Part shown: one piece after another, positions 28,587 to 38,565 of the stretch
Numbering within the stretch: position 1 is the first letter of the stretch
Layout: every line of letters begins with the position of its first letter
Assembly: GCF_014206815.1 (NCBI RefSeq)
Contig: NZ_JACHNP010000001.1
Span: forward strand, 1,082,456-1,146,455
Origin: Xanthomonas sp. F10
Lineage (GTDB): Bacteria; Pseudomonadota; Gammaproteobacteria; Xanthomonadales; Xanthomonadaceae
Direction: 5' to 3'
DNA length: 64,000 bases
Notes under the pieces: model-generated
Told to the model about the DNA's origin: nothing
Database searches by the model: none
What the model saw: only the letters and a program-made list of their open reading frames with translations
Translations under genes and position numbers: made by a program

Positions 28587-30758
28587 GTGCACGTGTACCG
28601 AGAACTGGCACAGGCCCAGCGCGATGCGCAATTGGATGCGGAGCAGCGCAAAGCGCTGCTCATGATCGCGTCTGGCGCGCCCATGGCCGAGTGCCTGGAT
28701 GCGCTCACCGATGCCGTCGGCCGCCTCGTGCCCGATGCCCGTGCCTGCGTGCTGTTGGCGAGCCAGGACCGCCGCACGATGGGCGACGGTTACTCGTCGC
28801 ACTTTCCACCTGCGTTCGCCGCGGCCATCCGCGGCTTGCCGATCGGGGAGGCGCTCATCGGCACCTGCGGGACCGCCATCCACGAAGGGCGTCCGGTCGA
28901 ATGCGAGGACGTGGAGCACTCGCCGCAGTGGGCCGCGCCCTGGCGCGCGCTTTGCCTGGAAAACGGCATTCTGGCGTGCTATTCGCATCCGGCCATCGGG
29001 CAGGGCGGCAAGGCGGTCGGATCGTTCTTTCTGTGTCTTGCGGAAGCGCGGCAGGCCACTGCGTGGGAGCGCAAGGTCGCCGAATTCGGCGCACTGGCGA
29101 CCAGCATCGTGGTGGAGCGGGAACGGGCGGCCGCGCATCTGCGCAAGGAGATGGCCGCACTCGCCCGGCTGCAGGAATTGAGCGCCGAACTGGTCGGGCC
29201 AGGGGAGTTCGAGCCGCTGCTGCAGAAGATCCTGGCGGCGGCCGCCGACATCTCGGGCACCGACAAGGGCAACATCCAGATTTTCGATCCGATCAGGAAA
29301 ACGTTACGGATCGTCGTGCACCAGGGCCTGGGGGCGCGGCTGGTCGAGCATTTCCGCGAGGACGGGTGGGACGCCAGTTGCGGGGAGGCGGCGAAGCAGG
29401 TGCAGCGTCTGGTGGTGGCCGATGTGGAGAAGCTGGAGGGCCTGCAGGGCACGCTGGGCCTGGAGATCGTGATGGAGGACCAGATCCGCTCCATCCAGTG
29501 CACGCCGTTGCTCAGCCGCGATGGGCGGCTGCTGGGCATGCTCAACAACCACTACCGTTGGCCGGGCGGCCCCGACCCGGACGCGCTGCGCTACATCGAC
29601 CTGCTCGCGCGGCAGGCGGCCGAACTGGTGGAGCGCCATCAGATCGAGACGGAGCTGGCGAAGGAGCGGCAACGCAAGGACGAGTTCCTGGCCATGCTCG
29701 CGCACGAACTGCGCAACCCGTTGGCGCCGTTGCGCAACATGCTGGAAGTGCTCAAGCGCTCGCACGGCAACGAAGCGCTGTCGCGGAAGGCGCAGGAGGT
29801 CATGGAGCGGCAGGTGCGGCACCTGGTGCGGCTGGTGGACGACCTGCTCGACGTCAACCGCATCAAGCAGGGCAAGCTGGAGCTGCGGCGCGAGCCGCTG
29901 CTGCTGGCCGAGGTGATCCAGCAGGCGGTCGAGGTCTGTCGTCCTGCGCTGGACCAGCAGCGGCATCGGTTGCGCGTGGTGTTGCCGCAGGCACCGCTGC
30001 CGCTGCAGGGAGACTCGGTCCGTCTGACCCAGGTGTTCGGAAACCTGCTCACCAATGCGTGCAAGTACACGCCTCCCGGGGGAGACATCGAAGTCCGGGT
30101 GGAAGCGATCGAGGGCAGCGTCGAGGTCGTGGTCGAGGACAACGGCTCCGGCATTCCGCCGGACAAGATCGACGCCATCTTCGAACTGTTCACCCAGGTG
30201 GACCGCACGCTGGAGCGTGCGCAAGGCGGACTCGGCATCGGCCTGATGCTGGTCAGGCAACTGGTCGAGATGCACGGCGGCACCGTCGAAGCGCGCAGCG
30301 AGGGAGCCGGCAAGGGCAGCGCCTTCGTCGTGCGGCTTCCCGCCGACGCCGCGCCGGCCGCGGCGTCGGGCACCGCGGATGCCAGGTCGTCACACATCGC
30401 GCGCCGGATCCTGGTGGTCGACGACAACGCGGATATCGCGCTGGCGCTGGCCGCGCTGCTGGAACTGGACGGGCATGACGTGCGCACGGCCGGAGGCGGC
30501 GAGGAAGCGCTGGCGATGGGCGCACGCATGCGCCCGGAGGTGATCCTGATGGACATCGGCATGCCCGGCATGGACGGCCACGAAGCGTGCCGCCGCATCC
30601 GCGAATGCGACTGGGGCAGGGACATCACCATCGTCGCGTTGACCGGCTGGGGACAGGATGGCGATCGGCAGGATTCGGCGCGCGCCGGGTTCGACGCGCA
30701 TCTGGTCAAGCCGGTGGGATTTGCCGAATTGCACGGCCTGTTCGCCGGGCTCGGCTGA
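28587..30758 (+). CDS. Hybrid sensor histidine kinase (GAF-GAF-HisKA-HATPase-REC)
   Basis: A 723-aa soluble kinase. There are two GAF-like sensory regions (~25-185 and ~195-350), then a HisKA dimerisation domain with phospho-acceptor His373 in AMLAHELRNPLAPLRN. The HATPase_c domain shows NLLTNACKYTPPGG, DNGSGIPPDKI and GGLGIGLML. A C-terminal receiver has Asp656 in VILMDIGMPGMDG. No transmembrane segment is visible, so the signal is probably cytoplasmic. The start is GTG at 28587, directly after an in-frame stop; the RBS is weak, so the start is uncertain. No partner regulator is adjacent, and the receiver suggests a phosphorelay. Confidence 0.9.
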   Translation: MHVYRELAQAQRDAQLDAEQRKALLMIASGAPMAECLDALTDAVGRLVPDARACVLLASQDRRTMGDGYSSHFPPAFAAAIRGLPIGEALIGTCGTAIHEGRPVECEDVEHSPQWAAPWRALCLENGILACYSHPAIGQGGKAVGSFFLCLAEARQATAWERKVAEFGALATSIVVERERAAAHLRKEMAALARLQELSAELVGPGEFEPLLQKILAAAADISGTDKGNIQIFDPIRKTLRIVVHQGLGARLVEHFREDGWDASCGEAAKQVQRLVVADVEKLEGLQGTLGLEIVMEDQIRSIQCTPLLSRDGRLLGMLNNHYRWPGGPDPDALRYIDLLARQAAELVERHQIETELAKERQRKDEFLAMLAHELRNPLAPLRNMLEVLKRSHGNEALSRKAQEVMERQVRHLVRLVDDLLDVNRIKQGKLELRREPLLLAEVIQQAVEVCRPALDQQRHRLRVVLPQAPLPLQGDSVRLTQVFGNLLTNACKYTPPGGDIEVRVEAIEGSVEVVVEDNGSGIPPDKIDAIFELFTQVDRTLERAQGGLGIGLMLVRQLVEMHGGTVEARSEGAGKGSAFVVRLPADAAPAAASGTADARSSHIARRILVVDDNADIALALAALLELDGHDVRTAGGGEEALAMGARMRPEVILMDIGMPGMDGHEACRRIRECDWGRDITIVALTGWGQDGDRQDSARAGFDAHLVKPVGFAELHGLFAGLG

Positions 30759-30925
30759 CCTGGCCAGGGTCGGCACACGCGCACGTCGCGCCTGGTGCGC
30801 TGTGGCCCGTGCGGTGATGCGCAGCCCGGCCAAGCGACCACACGTGGCATGACCGCGTCCGCGCGGTTTGCTCGGCGTAGCCCGCTAGGGCCACGGAATC
30901 CGAGAGGGCGTCATCTTGTGCGCGC

Positions 30926-31834
30926 TTATGCTGGCGGCGCGGCGAAGGTCTCCGGCCATACCAGCGAGCGGTGAACCTGGGAGCCTGCCATGGCGCCGCT
31001 GGCGACGGCCAGTGACAGCGAATGCGGCGCTTTCGCCACGTCGCCGCACGCGAAGACACCGGCCACCGAGGTCCTGTGCTCGGCATCGATGCGGACCTGG
31101 ATGCCCATTGGCGTCTCTTCCAGCAGGCAGCCCATGGCCTCGGCCAGGGGGCCGGACGGGGCGGTGCGCGGGGCCGTGAACAGGCCGGCGAAGACCAGCC
31201 GGCGACCGTCGGCCAGGACCACGTCGGCGTGCCCCTCGATCCTGTCGATGGCCGCCTCCTCGATCGTCACGCCGCGGCCGGTCAGGCGGTCCCTGGCTGC
31301 CTCGTCCAGCTGCAGCGCGCCGTTGACGAGCAAGGTCACATGGCCCCATTCGGTGAGCAGTTCGGCCTGGTGTGCGGACAGCGCGCCGGCGCCGACGATG
31401 CCGATGCGGCCCTGATCCAGCTCGTAGCCGTGGCAGTACGGGCAGTGGAACACGGCCGTGCCCCAGCGTTCGGCAAGACCGGCGACGGCCGGAAGCTGAT
31501 CGGCCACGCCGGTGGCCAGCAGGATGCGACGGCCCTGGTGCGTGCCGCCATCGGAGGTGGTCACGCTGAAGGCGTCCAGGGAGCCGGTGGCGGTCAGGGC
31601 GTGTGCGTCCAGCCAGGCCAGCGTCGGATAGGCGTCGAGTTGCTGGCGCGCGGTCGCCGCGATGACGTCCGGCGGCACGCCGTCCTGGCCGAGGAAGCCA
31701 TGTGCATGGCGGGCGGTGCGATTGCGGCGCTGGCCCGCATCGATCACCAGCACGGAGCGGCGTGCCCGCAGCAATTGCAGGGCGGCGGCCATGCCTGCAT
31801 AGCTGCCGCCGATGATGATGGTGTCGTGGTGCAT
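30926..31834 (-). CDS. NAD(P)/FAD-dependent oxidoreductase, thioredoxin-reductase-like
   Basis: A 302-aa flavoprotein of the thioredoxin-reductase fold. The N-terminal FAD motif is IIIGGSYAGMAAAL and the redox-active pair is CPYC in FHCPYCHGYELD. The NADPH fold is GIVGAGALSAHQAELL and the C-terminal FAD motif VFACGDVAKAPHSLSLAV. ATG 31834 follows CCAGGAG. It starts 2 bp after the Rrf2 gene stop, so the pair is an operon. Members of this subfamily act as small disulfide reductases; the acceptor is unknown. Confidence 0.88.
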   Translation of the reverse strand: MHHDTIIIGGSYAGMAAALQLLRARRSVLVIDAGQRRNRTARHAHGFLGQDGVPPDVIAATARQQLDAYPTLAWLDAHALTATGSLDAFSVTTSDGGTHQGRRILLATGVADQLPAVAGLAERWGTAVFHCPYCHGYELDQGRIGIVGAGALSAHQAELLTEWGHVTLLVNGALQLDEAARDRLTGRGVTIEEAAIDRIEGHADVVLADGRRLVFAGLFTAPRTAPSGPLAEAMGCLLEETPMGIQVRIDAEHRTSVAGVFACGDVAKAPHSLSLAVASGAMAGSQVHRSLVWPETFAAPPA

Positions 31835-31836
31835 GC

Positions 31837-32280
31837 TCAACTCCTGGTACGTCGTGCTGCCGCATGCCGGCGCGCGAAGTCCGCGGCCAGGTCGGCAAGG
31901 GTGATCTCCGAAAACCGCTTCAACAGCAACGCCTCGGCCTCTGCGAACGTGCCTTCGAGTGCGGCATTCACCGCTTGCTCCACCAGACATTCCGGGGCTT
32001 CGTGACGATTGCCGATGGCGAACAGGGCGGGTTCACCCAGCGCCTCGTGCAACTGGCGCAAGGTGACCGCGGCCAGGTCGGCGTGGATGCGCCATCCGCC
32101 GGCATGCCCGCGGTCCGAGGTCACGATGCCGGCGCCGCGCAAGTACCCCATGGTCCGCCGGACCACGACGGGGTTGGTCCCCAGGCACTGGGCCAGGGCG
32201 TCGGAGGTCATGGGGCCATCGTGCTCGGCCATGTGCAGCAGGGCATGCAGGACAGAAGACAGGCGGCTGTCGCGTTTCAT
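31837..32280 (-). CDS. Rrf2-family transcriptional regulator
   Basis: A 147-aa winged-helix Rrf2 protein: DALAQCLGTNPVVVRRTMGY with LRGAGIVTSDRGHAGGWRI as recognition helix and wing. It has only one cysteine in the region where IscR-type members have three (HEAPECLVEQ), so it is unlikely to bind an Fe-S cluster in the IscR way. It is probably a redox- or thiol-responsive YwnA/CymR-like repressor of the coupled oxidoreductase gene. A minus-strand promoter TTGACC (32311-32316) with CATCAT (32288-32293) at 17 bp spacing lies just upstream. Confidence 0.85.
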   Translation of the reverse strand: MKRDSRLSSVLHALLHMAEHDGPMTSDALAQCLGTNPVVVRRTMGYLRGAGIVTSDRGHAGGWRIHADLAAVTLRQLHEALGEPALFAIGNRHEAPECLVEQAVNAALEGTFAEAEALLLKRFSEITLADLAADFARRHAAARRTRS

Positions 32281-32596
32281 GTAACTAATGATGTTTCGAA
32301 AGCTGTGGCGGGTCAAGTGCGACCTGGGTGCCGGCGCTGCGATCGCGATCAACGGATGTGCCGTGGAACATTTGCGCACCTGTCGCCCGTAAGGCGCGCC
32401 GAGTGCAACCGGATTCGCCGCGATCGCGACATGGCGTTATTCGGTGGCATGGCGCTTGTTCACCGAGGAATGGCCACGACCTGGTTTCGCGTCATCGCCA
32501 CCGTGGTGTTTGTCGACCGCTTCCCGGCCCGGACCACGTACCTTGATCCAGCCTGAGATGCAGGCGGAATTCCCCGGGTGGGAAAGGATCGATGGA

Positions 32597-33016
32597 ATGG
32601 AAACGAAGGCGAAGGGCTTGGCAATCGTGGTCGCGGCGGGACTGGCGCTGTCCTTTCAGGCGCAGGCGCAGTCGTGCTGCCCCTCCGGCGGGCACGGGGT
32701 TGTGGGCAAGGGCTTGGGGGAAAGCGTGCCCAAGGCGCTGAATCTCGCTACGGATTCGGCCTGGCGCGTCTATGAGTTCTCGCGCGATGGCGTGAACTAC
32801 CTGCAGATCAACGACGCCAGCGGTGTGGTGCGCGCCGCGGTCGGCCGCATCGGCAAGACGCTGTGGGTGCTGCCGATGGGCAGCGACGTGGCGCGCGTCT
32901 CGCTGACGGCGGCGCCACTGGTGCCGGGCCGCGTGGTCTATCGGACGTCGGAAGTCGTGGTGCGGCTGCGCAGCCATGCCAGCGGCGACGCATGGGAGAT
33001 CACGCCGGCAGAGTGA
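32597..33016 (+). CDS. Small secreted protein of unknown function
   Basis: A 139-aa protein with a clear signal peptide (residues 1-~24, hydrophobic core LAIVVAAGLALSF, cleavage after AQA). The mature chain begins with a Cys-Cys pair (QSCCPSGGHG) and has no other recognised motif; beta-strand-like segments WRVYEFSRDGVNYLQIND and KTLWVLPMG follow. I do not recognise the family. The 3' end overlaps the convergent MASE1 gene by ~79 bp. Confidence 0.65.
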   Translation: METKAKGLAIVVAAGLALSFQAQAQSCCPSGGHGVVGKGLGESVPKALNLATDSAWRVYEFSRDGVNYLQINDASGVVRAAVGRIGKTLWVLPMGSDVARVSLTAAPLVPGRVVYRTSEVVVRLRSHASGDAWEITPAE

Positions 33017-34524
33017 GCCCGGGGGGACGCGCTTTCGGACACCAGAAAGCTGAAGCTCAACGCATGGCGGCGCCGGCAGGTGCCGCCATGCGCCTGCAGG
33101 CGGACCGCCAGTTCGCGGTCCGGCGCCTCCGGGCGGCGGCGCAGCGCGCTCAGCATCGCCGCATCGGCGGTGATGCGGATGGCGATGCCTTGCCGGCCCC
33201 TCGCACGCCATACCCGCGCCTGCAGCAGGTGGGTGTGGGCCACGGGCAGCGTCTCGATGGCGTCGAGGATGCAGCGATAGGCCACCAGCTGCAGGCCCAG
33301 CGACAGCCGCTGCGGATCGCCATGCAGGCGGCAGCGGAACTCCGTCGCGCACAGGTTGGCGAAGGTCGGCGAGCGCAGGGTGGGATACAGCCCATGCGTC
33401 TCGATCCCGAGCGGATACAGCGCGGTGACGTATTCGTCCAGCAGTTGCGCCTGGATCACGCCGGTGCGGGTCATCTGCATGGCGGCGGCGTAATGGCCGC
33501 GCGCGCGCAGGTCTTCCACCACGTCGCGGCGCAGCTTGTTGATCTGGGTGCGGAGGTCGGTGTAGTCGACCACCCGCCGGCGCAGCGTGCGTTCGGCCGA
33601 CAGGTACCCGGCCTGCGCGAAGGCCAGCGCCTGCTCGCGCATGCGCCCGTCGTCGCGCATGTGCCGGCAGGCCGCGGAGATGCGCGATCCGAACGCGAAC
33701 ATCACCGTGGCGGTGGCCGCGAGCAGGATCTGCACCACGAACGCGTCGGCGTCGTGCATGCCGGGTGCGACGGCCCTGGGCATGGACAGCGCCACGGCCA
33801 CGTTCGCCAGCACCACGCCGAGCGCCGCGCCCCGCCAGCCATGGCGCAGCGTCAGCACGATCGCCGGGACCACCAGCAGCACCAGCAGCACCTGCCGCAG
33901 CACGGCATCGTCGACGGCGGCGATCGACGCCGACAGCACGACCGCAGCGGCGATCGATGCCAGGCCCTCGCGCAGCAGCGAGGCCTGCATCTGCGCAGGC
34001 TCGTCGCGGCGCAGCCACAGCAACGCGGGCAGCACGAACATCAAGGTGCCCAGGTAATCGCCCAGCCAGTAGCGCAGCAGCACATCCAGCGGCGCCGGCC
34101 CCGTCGGACCGCCCAGTGCGGTGTTGATCGCGATGTTGCAGAGCGTGCTCCACAGCGCGGTCGCCAGCGTCAGCGGCAGCAGCCAGTGATCGTGGCGCGC
34201 CAGATCCGGAATGCGCTGACGCATCAGGACCGGCAGCAGCGATACCGCCGGCATCAGCAGGAACGGACTCAGATACGCCCAGGCGGCACTCGCGCCCCAG
34301 GTCTCGCTCATGGGAATGCGCAGGGTCAGCAGCGCGGCGGCATCGCCGGCCAGCAACCACGGCCAGCGCCGCGCGGGCAGGAACAGCAGGCTGGCGACGC
34401 GCACGCCTGCCGGCAGATACCACTGGTCCACGGAGCAGCGCCAGGCCAGCAGGAACGCGGCACAGTAGGCAGCGCTCAGTAGAACGCCTCTGGCGATATC
34501 TCGTCCTGCGGCCATCCCCGCCAT
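32938..34524 (-). CDS. MASE1-domain membrane protein with degenerate kinase-like tail
   Basis: A 528-aa protein with eight or so membrane segments over ~1-300 in MASE1 style (YLPAGVRVASLLFLPARRW, WLGDYLGTLMFVLPALLW). The remaining ~220 residues resemble an UhpB-type histidine kinase end (LGLQLVAYRCILDAIET in the position of the N box) but lack the Asn and Gly motifs for ATP binding. There is no GGDEF or EAL domain. It may be a non-catalytic sensor or partner protein. Start ATG 34524 or 34515. The C-terminus overlaps the convergent secreted-protein gene. Confidence 0.7.
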   Translation of the reverse strand: MAGMAAGRDIARGVLLSAAYCAAFLLAWRCSVDQWYLPAGVRVASLLFLPARRWPWLLAGDAAALLTLRIPMSETWGASAAWAYLSPFLLMPAVSLLPVLMRQRIPDLARHDHWLLPLTLATALWSTLCNIAINTALGGPTGPAPLDVLLRYWLGDYLGTLMFVLPALLWLRRDEPAQMQASLLREGLASIAAAVVLSASIAAVDDAVLRQVLLVLLVVPAIVLTLRHGWRGAALGVVLANVAVALSMPRAVAPGMHDADAFVVQILLAATATVMFAFGSRISAACRHMRDDGRMREQALAFAQAGYLSAERTLRRRVVDYTDLRTQINKLRRDVVEDLRARGHYAAAMQMTRTGVIQAQLLDEYVTALYPLGIETHGLYPTLRSPTFANLCATEFRCRLHGDPQRLSLGLQLVAYRCILDAIETLPVAHTHLLQARVWRARGRQGIAIRITADAAMLSALRRRPEAPDRELAVRLQAHGGTCRRRHALSFSFLVSESASPRAHSAGVISHASPLAWLRSRTTTSDVR

Positions 34525-34885
34525 CCGTGGTGTGTCGCCGCTACTGTATAAGCCGGATCGGCGTCGAGGGTAGACAGTTGGTCGTGGGACGACAGTGTGA
34601 GATGCGTCGCACGTGGTCGACGGATGCAGGTGGATGCGTGTTCGTGTTTCCGCGTCTGCATCCGCGCGTTCGCGATCACGACAGCCCGTTCGCTCATTGC
34701 GATGGCGCGTCAGTGCCTCTCTGGCAGGGCTCCACACTTGCACACGGCTTCTGCATCGTATCGTCGCAACGCTTGCGTGCGTTTCGGTCGCTCGCGCGGC
34801 GATGCAGGCGCCGCGTGGACGCAGGCGCGACACCGGCGACGCTAGGCTCGCGCCATCTCGATAGTTCCCAGAGGAGATCATCCCG
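34525..34885. other. 360-bp divergent intergenic region, no gene seen
   Basis: This lies between the MASE1 gene and the SnoaL-like gene. No convincing ORF, RNA or hairpin was found. Promoters for both directions must lie here; a GAGGAGA ribosome-binding site precedes the downstream ATG. Confidence 0.4.
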
Positions 34886-35251
34886 ATGACCGAGGCGAAC
34901 CAGCACATCCTGCAGGCCGCGAATGCCGCCCTCGCCGCAGGCGATCACGAAGGCTTTCTCGTTCACTGCACCGAAGATACGACCTGGCACTTCATCGGCG
35001 AGCGGACACTCCGAGGCAAGCAGGCGGTGAGGGAGTGGATGGCCGAGGCCTACCGGCAGCCACCGCAGTTCGACGTCCGCAAATTCATCGTCGGCGATGG
35101 CCACGTCGTGGCCATCGGCCAGATCGCGCTCGCTACCGGCGACGCCGGGACGTCGCTGTTCTCCTACTGCGACGTCTGGCGATTTCGCGATGGGCAGATG
35201 GCGGAACTGGAGGCGTACGTGGTGCCGCTGTCTGCAGCGCAGGACGATTAG
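34886..35251 (+). CDS. SnoaL-like/NTF2-superfamily protein
   Basis: A 121-aa protein of the cystatin-like NTF2 fold. It has an N-terminal helix (ILQAANAALAAGDHEGFLVH), then strands with DTTWHFIGERTLRGKQAVRE and a C-terminal ALATGDAGTSLFSYCDVWRF then DGQMAELEAYVVP. These match nuclear-transport-factor-2-like or SnoaL_2 proteins. Some members are isomerases or hydrolases, but no catalytic set can be assigned. The RBS GAGGAGA precedes ATG 34886. Confidence 0.8.
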   Translation: MTEANQHILQAANAALAAGDHEGFLVHCTEDTTWHFIGERTLRGKQAVREWMAEAYRQPPQFDVRKFIVGDGHVVAIGQIALATGDAGTSLFSYCDVWRFRDGQMAELEAYVVPLSAAQDD

Positions 35252-35335
35252 CCGCGAGCGCGCATCCGGCCTCTGGCATCCATTCTTATCGCGCCGTCGC
35301 GTGCGCGTCTGCGCACGGCGCGACGCCAGGATCGC

Positions 35336-36685
35336 TCAGTGCAACAAGGTGTCCGCCAGCAGCTTCAGGTTCAGTACCACGATCAGCGCGGCGATCGCCC
35401 AGGCCAGCCAGGCCAGCCCACGGCGCACCACCAGCGGGCCCATGCGTTGCTTGTCGGTGACGAAACGCACCAGCGGGATCACCGCGAACGGCAACTGCAT
35501 CGACAGCACCACCTGGCTCAGCACCAGCAGCTTGGCCGTGCCCTGCTCGCCGTACAGCGAGGTCACCGCGACTACCGGCACGATCGCCAGGCCGCGGGTC
35601 AGCAGGCGCCGCGCCCATGGCGGCAGGCGCAGGTGCAGGAAGCCTTCCATCACGATCTGCCCGGCAAGCGTGGCCGTAACGGTGGAATTGATGCCGGAGG
35701 CCAGCAGCGCCACCGCGAACAGGGTCGAGGCCAGGCCGACGCCGAGCATCGGCGCCAGCAGTTCGTGTGCCTGTTCGATTTCCTCCACGTCGGTGCGGCC
35801 GTGCGCATGGAATACCGCGGCGGCGAGGATCAGGATCGCAGCATTGACGAACAGTGCCAGGCTCAGCGCGATGGTGCTGTCGGTCAATGCCCAGCGCAGC
35901 GCCGAACGGCGGCCCTGGTCGGTGCGTTCGTAGGCACGGGTCTGCACGATCGAGGAATGCAGGTACAGGTTGTGCGGCATCACCGTCGCGCCGATGATGC
36001 CGATCGCCAGGTACAGCGCGGCCGGATCGGTCACCACCTGCGCGCGTGGGATGAAGCCGGCCAGCACCTCGCGCAGCGGCGGCGCGGCCAGCACGATCTG
36101 CACCAGGAAGCAGGCGAAGATCACCGTCAGCAGGGCGATCACGAACGCTTCCAGCGCGCGGAAGCCGCGGCGCATCAGGAACAGCACCAGCAGCGCGTCG
36201 ATCGAGGTGATGATCGCGCCGGCGGTCAGTGGAATGCCGAACAGCAGCTTCAGCGCGATCGCGGTCCCGATCACCTCGGCCAGGTCGCAGGCGATGATGG
36301 CGGCCTCGCAGGCCAGCCACAGCAGGAAGTTCACCGGCTTGGAATAGTGCGCGCGGCAGGCCTGGGCCAGATCCAGGCCGGTGGCGATGCCCAGGCGCGC
36401 AGCCAGGCCCTGCAGCACGATCGCCATCAGGTTGGACAGCAGGATCACCGACAGCAGCAGGTAGCCGAAGTGCGAGCCGCCGGCGATGTCGGTCGCCCAG
36501 TTGCCCGGGTCCATGTAGCCGACCGAGACCATGTAGCCGGGCCCGAGGAAGGCCAGGAAGCGGCGCCAGCCCAGGCCGGTGCGCGGCACGGCGACGCTGG
36601 CGTGCATCGCCCCCAGGCTGGGGCGCGGCTCGCCACGGCTGGCGTGTTCGGCGGCGGAGCTTGGCAGGGGCAGGGGGGCGGCCAT
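35336..36685 (-). CDS. mntH: Nramp-family Mn2+/H+ symporter MntH
   Basis: A 449-aa inner-membrane divalent-metal importer with 11 predicted helices. The metal-site motifs are DPGN in [15 protein letters not shown] (helix 1) and MPHN in [11 protein letters not shown] (helix 6). The N-terminal ~35 residues are cytosolic and variable. Manganese uptake supports oxidative-stress defence. It is divergent from mntR, and a perfect MntR-type palindrome lies 35 bp upstream of the start, indicating Mn-dependent repression. Confidence 0.95.
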   Translation of the reverse strand: MAAPLPLPSSAAEHASRGEPRPSLGAMHASVAVPRTGLGWRRFLAFLGPGYMVSVGYMDPGNWATDIAGGSHFGYLLLSVILLSNLMAIVLQGLAARLGIATGLDLAQACRAHYSKPVNFLLWLACEAAIIACDLAEVIGTAIALKLLFGIPLTAGAIITSIDALLVLFLMRRGFRALEAFVIALLTVIFACFLVQIVLAAPPLREVLAGFIPRAQVVTDPAALYLAIGIIGATVMPHNLYLHSSIVQTRAYERTDQGRRSALRWALTDSTIALSLALFVNAAILILAAAVFHAHGRTDVEEIEQAHELLAPMLGVGLASTLFAVALLASGINSTVTATLAGQIVMEGFLHLRLPPWARRLLTRGLAIVPVVAVTSLYGEQGTAKLLVLSQVVLSMQLPFAVIPLVRFVTDKQRMGPLVVRRGLAWLAWAIAALIVVLNLKLLADTLLH

Positions 36686-36719
36686 GGCAACGACGGGGTG
36701 AGGCGGGGTGCGAACGAGT

Positions 36720-36737
36720 ATATAGCAGGTGCTATAT
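36720..36737. promoter_or_regulatory. MntR box between mntH and mntR
   Basis: ATATAGC-AGGT-GCTATAT has perfect 7-bp arms and matches the MntR operator type found before proteobacterial mntH genes. It can serve both divergent promoters. Confidence 0.8.
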
Positions 36738-36834
36738 GGATTAGCATTGGCAATTCAAATCGCTGCGATAGCCCGGATTTCGGCCAGAATAGGCGGGTGG
36801 CCGGCGGGCGCCGGCACCGGACAAGGGCGTTGCA

Positions 36835-37299
36835 ATGCAGAAAAGCGGGAAGTCGATGGCGCCGACGGCGGTGCTGCTCGACGCCGAGGTGCAGGTCGAA
36901 AGCTTCCGCCAGGTGCGTGAAGCGCACCGCCTGGAGCTGATCGAGGACTACGTGGAGTTGATTTCCGACCTGCTCGCCGATGGCGGCGAAGCGCGGCAGG
37001 TGGATATCGCCGCGCGCCTGGGCGTGGCCCAGCCGACCGTGGCCAAGATGCTCAAGCGCCTGGTCAAGGGTGGCTGGGTGGTGCAGCGTCCGTATCGTGG
37101 CGTGTTCCTGACCGCCGAGGGCGAGGCGTTGGCCGCCGCCAGCCGGCAGCGCCACCAGACCGTGGAGCAGTTCCTGCTGGCCCTGGGGATCGATCCCGAC
37201 ACCGCGCGCCGCGACGCCGAGGGCATCGAGCACCATGTCAGCGAAGCGACGCTGGCGGTGTTCGCCGAGTTCGTGCGCAAGCACAGCGCGCCGCGATGA
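36835..37299 (+). CDS. mntR: Manganese-responsive transcriptional regulator MntR
   Basis: A 154-aa DtxR/MntR-family repressor. The winged helix reads [20 protein letters not shown] with wing [14 protein letters not shown]. The metal-binding/dimer region contains the acidic and histidine residues of [11 protein letters not shown]. It lacks the SH3 domain of long DtxR members, as in E. coli MntR. It represses mntH through the box at 36720-36737. Its stop overlaps the tadA start (ATGA). Confidence 0.92.
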   Translation: MQKSGKSMAPTAVLLDAEVQVESFRQVREAHRLELIEDYVELISDLLADGGEARQVDIAARLGVAQPTVAKMLKRLVKGGWVVQRPYRGVFLTAEGEALAAASRQRHQTVEQFLLALGIDPDTARRDAEGIEHHVSEATLAVFAEFVRKHSAPR

Positions 37300-37796
37300 G
37301 CCTCGGCGAGGACGTGCAACAGGCGCGCGACGAGCACTGGATGCGCCACGCGCTGGCCCTGGCCGAACGCGCCGAGCGCGACTTCGACGAGATCCCGGTC
37401 GGCGCAGTGCTGGTCTCGGCCGACGACACGGTGTTGGGCGAGGGCTGGAACCTCAACATCGCCGAGCACGACCCCAGCGCGCATGCCGAGATCGTCGCGC
37501 TGCGCCAGGCCGGCCGCCGGCTCGGCAACCACCGCCTGGTCGGCAGCCGCCTGTACGTGACCCTGGAGCCGTGCGCGATGTGCGCGATGGCGGTGGTGCA
37601 CGCGCGGGTGGCGGAACTGATCTATGCCGCCACCGATCCCAAGACCGGCGCCTGCGGCAGCGTGTTCGACCTGCTCGCCGACCCGCGCCACAACCACCGC
37701 GTGCAGGTCCGCAGCGGGGTGCTGGCGGCGGCGGCCAGCACGCGGTTGACCAACTACTTCCGCGCCAAGCGCGGCAAGCCGCCACTCGGCGCGTGA
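37296..37796 (+). CDS. tadA: tRNA-specific adenosine deaminase TadA
   Basis: TadA deaminates A34 to inosine in the anticodon of tRNA-Arg(ACG). The 166-aa product has the zinc deaminase motifs H63-A-E65 in [10 protein letters not shown] and C93-x-x-C96 in [15 protein letters not shown], and the C-terminal [11 protein letters not shown] segment. It is translationally coupled to mntR through ATGA. The essential housekeeping role is separate from manganese control. Confidence 0.95.
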   Translation: MSLGEDVQQARDEHWMRHALALAERAERDFDEIPVGAVLVSADDTVLGEGWNLNIAEHDPSAHAEIVALRQAGRRLGNHRLVGSRLYVTLEPCAMCAMAVVHARVAELIYAATDPKTGACGSVFDLLADPRHNHRVQVRSGVLAAAASTRLTNYFRAKRGKPPLGA

Positions 37797-37896
37797 GCGC
37801 CACGCCCCTGCCGGTCGCGCAGCCCGCGCGGTATCATTGACGCTTGATACGACACTCCCGCGCCGGCATCGCCGCCGCGAACGACAGGACGGTGAT

Positions 37897-38469
37897 ATGG
37901 CGCAAGCGCACGTGGCGAACGATCGGCTGATCTGGATCGATCTGGAAATGACCGGCTTGGATACCGATCGCGATTCGATCATCGAAATCGCCACGGTGGT
38001 GACCGACGCCCAACTCAACGTGTTGGCCGAAGGACCGGAGTTCGCCATTGCCCATCCGCTGCAGACGCTGGAGGCGATGGACGAGTGGAACCGCAACCAG
38101 CATCGCCACTCCGGCCTGTGGCAGCGCGTGCTCGACAGCCGGGTCACGCTGGCCCAGGCCGAGGCCGAGACCATGGCGTTCCTGACCCAGTGGTGCAAGC
38201 CCGGCACCTCGCCGATGTGCGGCAACTCGATCTGCCAGGACCGGCGCTTCCTGCACCGGCAGATGCCGCGGCTGGAGCGTTTCTTCCATTACCGCAACCT
38301 GGACGTGTCGACGCTGAAGGAACTGGCGCGGCGCTGGGCGCCGACGGTGTCGGCCGGACTGACCAAGACCTCCTCGCATACCGCGCTCAGCGACGTGCAC
38401 GACTCCATCGACGAACTGCGCTACTACCGTCCGTTCATGGGCAGGCTGGGCGGGCAGGGCGAGGGCTGA
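37897..38469 (+). CDS. orn: Oligoribonuclease Orn
   Basis: A 190-aa DEDDh 3'-5' exoribonuclease that degrades dinucleotides, including pGpG from c-di-GMP turnover. The motifs are IDLEMTGLD (ExoI), [17 protein letters not shown] (ExoII) and [18 protein letters not shown] (ExoIII, His/Asp). ATG 37897 ([18 protein letters not shown]) gives the usual length; an in-frame upstream ATG at 37837 lies in non-conserved sequence. Confidence 0.95.
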   Translation: MAQAHVANDRLIWIDLEMTGLDTDRDSIIEIATVVTDAQLNVLAEGPEFAIAHPLQTLEAMDEWNRNQHRHSGLWQRVLDSRVTLAQAEAETMAFLTQWCKPGTSPMCGNSICQDRRFLHRQMPRLERFFHYRNLDVSTLKELARRWAPTVSAGLTKTSSHTALSDVHDSIDELRYYRPFMGRLGGQGEG

Positions 38470-38514
38470 CCCGCGCTCCGGGCCTTCGCGCCGCTGCGGG
38501 GCACATGCGGGAGG

Positions 38515-38536
38515 CCGCCCGACGCGCGTCGGGCGG
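38515..38536. terminator. Perfect 22-bp palindrome between convergent orn and mscS genes
   Basis: CCGCCCGACGC followed by GCGTCGGGCGG forms a GC-rich stem with no T-tract. It may be a bidirectional terminator or attenuating structure. Confidence 0.45.
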
Positions 38537-38565
38537 ATGCAGGGAATACCGAGTGATGCCGCCGC

